From assembly GCF_036345255.1 (NCBI RefSeq), contig NZ_CP107783.1:1736001-1800000 (forward strand): a stretch of DNA of 64,000 bases. The letters run 5' to 3'. Made by a program: the position numbers and the translations under genes. Shown here in pieces: positions 62,704-64,000 of the stretch (position 1 is the first letter of the stretch; every line of letters begins with the position of its first letter). The stretch is from Streptomyces sp. NBC_00569 (lineage in GTDB: Bacteria; Actinomycetota; Actinomycetes; Streptomycetales; Streptomycetaceae). The notes beneath the pieces were generated by a model. That model searched no databases. It was not told where the DNA came from and saw nothing but the letters and a program-made list of their open reading frames with translations.

Positions 62704-63825
62704 TCAGGCTGCCGTCGTGAGTGGGCGTCCGCCCCAGCGGATGCCCTTCTCGCTTCGGATGCGGGCGCGTTCCTTGCGTTCGGCGGCAAGGACGTCGTGG
62801 TGGCGGGCGTTCGCGTTGCGCCAGCGCAGGTAGGCGTGCAGGGCTCGGGTCTGCACGGGGTGGTTGGGATAGTTCGAGTTGGCGATGGTGAACTGTCTCA
62901 ACGGTCCGAAGTGCGCCTCGATCGGGTTTGCCCACGAGGCGTAGGTCGGGGTGAAGCACAACTCGACCTTGTGCTTCTTCGCCCAGCGCCGGATGTCGGC
63001 GCCCTTGTGGGCGGACAAGTTGTCCATGATCAGGTAGATCGGGGCGCCGTCGGGCCGGGCGGCGCGGATCGACTTCAGCGCGGCCAGCGTGTTCGCGGCA
63101 CCTTTCCTGCGGCGGTTGACGCCCCACAGGCGGTCGTCACCGACCGAGTAGCAGCCGTGGAAGTACCGGACTCCGTGAGTGCGGTGGTAGGTGGCCGGCA
63201 CCCGGTCGGGACGTTTCCGTTCGGCCCAACCCGAGCCTGCGGTGGGCCGGATTCCGAGTGGTCCGAACTCATCGAAGGCGAACACTCGGTCGGGGAAACG
63301 GTCCAGGACCTCCTCGATCCGGTCCAGCTTCGCTTCACGGTCCGGGTCGGGGGATTCCTTCCCCGTCTTGGTGCGCTGGAAGGTGACACCGCGGCGGGCG
63401 AGCAGGCTGCGTAACGCCTCTCGGCCGATGCGGATCATCCGACCGTGCTTTTTCCGCAGGTAGGCGACGAGTTTGCGCAGTGACCACCGGGTGAACGGCT
63501 GGCCGAGCTTGGCGGGGCGGGTGGTGGCCGTCTGCACGACGAAGTCCTCGTCGTCAGAGCTGAGTAGGCGGGGACGGCCTCCCGCCCACCGAGGGTCCAG
63601 ACAGGCCAGGCCGATCTCGTTGAACCGGTGGATCACATCGCGCACGGTGTCCTCGTCGGCCTGCACCAACTGGGCAATCACTGGCACCCGGTTGCCGCCG
63701 GCAGAGGCCAGCAGCATCATCGCCCGCCGGTAGCGCACCGAACTCGTGCTGCCCCGGCGCACGATCTGCTGCAGCCGCTGCCCCTCCTGGTCAGTCAGTC
63801 TGCGCACACGGACAGGCTCAGCCAC
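62704..63825 (-). CDS. IS630-family transposase
   Basis: 373 residues in one frame from GTG 63825. The N-terminal helix-turn-helix shows LTDQEGQRLQQIVRRGSTSS and AQLVQADEDTVRDVIHRFNE. The DDE domain has RVFAFDEFGPLG, PIYLIMDNLSAHKG and the Glu in YASWANPIEAHFG. It appears intact and longer than the frameshifted IS630 transposase at 25817-26883, so it is probably active. Confidence 0.92.
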   Translation of the reverse strand: MAEPVRVRRLTDQEGQRLQQIVRRGSTSSVRYRRAMMLLASAGGNRVPVIAQLVQADEDTVRDVIHRFNEIGLACLDPRWAGGRPRLLSSDDEDFVVQTATTRPAKLGQPFTRWSLRKLVAYLRKKHGRMIRIGREALRSLLARRGVTFQRTKTGKESPDPDREAKLDRIEEVLDRFPDRVFAFDEFGPLGIRPTAGSGWAERKRPDRVPATYHRTHGVRYFHGCYSVGDDRLWGVNRRRKGAANTLAALKSIRAARPDGAPIYLIMDNLSAHKGADIRRWAKKHKVELCFTPTYASWANPIEAHFGPLRQFTIANSNYPNHPVQTRALHAYLRWRNANARHHDVLAAERKERARIRSEKGIRWGGRPLTTAA

Positions 63826-63911
63826 CGCGCCTCCAGCGGTCGGAACGGACGTCACCGCACATCCAACCGCCACGACCACCAACCCGGCGAACATAGGCGG
63901 TCAGAGCACTA

Positions 63912-64000
63912 GAGCCTGTCTTCAAAGGAGTCAGATCCACATCAGGAGTGATGCGATGGTGAGGGCTGCCTCATACGATTCACGGGTCTTGTCGTAGCGG
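63912..64000 (-). mobile_element. IS5-family element, right end only
   Basis: The minus strand reads RYDKTRESYEAALTIASLLM then WI and a stop at 63931, the C-terminus of an IS5-type transposase. The element end begins GAGCCTGTCTTCAAAG immediately after the TA that flanks the IS630-type transposon. The rest lies outside the window. Confidence 0.75.

Larger units (their letters stand above)
62171..63909. mobile_element. IS630-type transposon with a passenger gene
   Basis: Imperfect inverted repeats of about 34 bp at 62171-62204 and 63876-63909 share two long matching blocks, GTGCTCTGACCG and GTTCGCCGGGTTG, separated by five mostly different bases. TA flanks both ends (62169-62170, 63910-63911), as expected for this family. 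The unit is 1739 bp and holds a transposase gene plus a second gene of unknown function. Confidence 0.82.

Overview
The window reads as chromosomal DNA of a Streptomyces-type actinomycete. GC content is high, codons strongly favour G or C in the third position, and GTG/TTG starts are frequent. The gene content fits: paired 67-aa cold-shock proteins, three SpoIIE-type phosphatases (two with fused anti-sigma-like ATPase domains), a STAS anti-anti-sigma protein, a PknB-type kinase, and DUF4333/DUF6153-like small proteins. The density of insertion sequences, gene ends and frameshifted genes suggests an accessory or chromosome-arm region. I cannot assign a species, and all family names come from reading motifs, not from database searches.

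Layout. 0.5-6.5 kb: a methyltransferase, then a stress block of MerR regulator (with a repeat-rich leader ending in a 12-bp hairpin), two Csp proteins, a DEAD-box RNA helicase and a CBS protein, followed by transposase debris. 6.5-12 kb: a short-chain dehydrogenase and the fructose operon fruR-fruK-fruA. 12-21 kb: two gene remnants, a STAS protein, an IclR regulator, a large SpoIIE phosphatase, a lipoprotein and small hypothetical genes. 21-29.5 kb: a HAD hydrolase, a DinB protein, a dihydrofolate-reductase-like protein, a tnsA-like pseudogene interrupted by an IS200-type fragment, an IS5-family and an IS630-family element back to back at the stop codon of a GNAT gene, and an HxlR regulator beside a broken MFS pump. 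29.5-36.4 kb: a zinc-binding dehydrogenase, a membrane PP2C phosphatase, and a ferredoxin / ferredoxin reductase / cytochrome P450 operon. The phosphatase and P450 block is bracketed by two direct copies of a roughly 135-bp element. A cupin follows.

36.6-38.5 kb: a complete IS200/IS605 element (tnpB, tnpA and a predicted omega RNA). 38.5-45.4 kb: an integrase-core fragment, a Ser/Thr kinase, a DUF4333 protein, a third SpoIIE phosphatase and a second DinB protein. 45.4-46.8 kb: an IS630-type transposase remnant split by a complete IS5-family element. 46.8-53.4 kb: a Tat-exported alpha/beta hydrolase of atypical base composition, a membrane protein, a YrhB-like protein, transposase and methyltransferase remnants, and a permease / Met-rich lipoprotein / His-Met-rich small protein set that looks metal-related. 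53.6-62.2 kb: Nudix, VOC, a cell-wall amidase, YcxB-like and PH-like membrane proteins, and an alpha/beta hydrolase divergent from a MarR regulator. 62.2-63.9 kb: an IS630-type transposon that carries a passenger gene between its inverted repeats, abutting another IS5-family end at the window edge.

The observations I would follow first are the IS630-type transposon with a passenger gene, the direct-repeat-bracketed phosphatase/P450 block, the repeat-rich leader of the MerR gene, the predicted TnpB guide RNA, and two independent cases of an IS630 end abutting an IS5 end.
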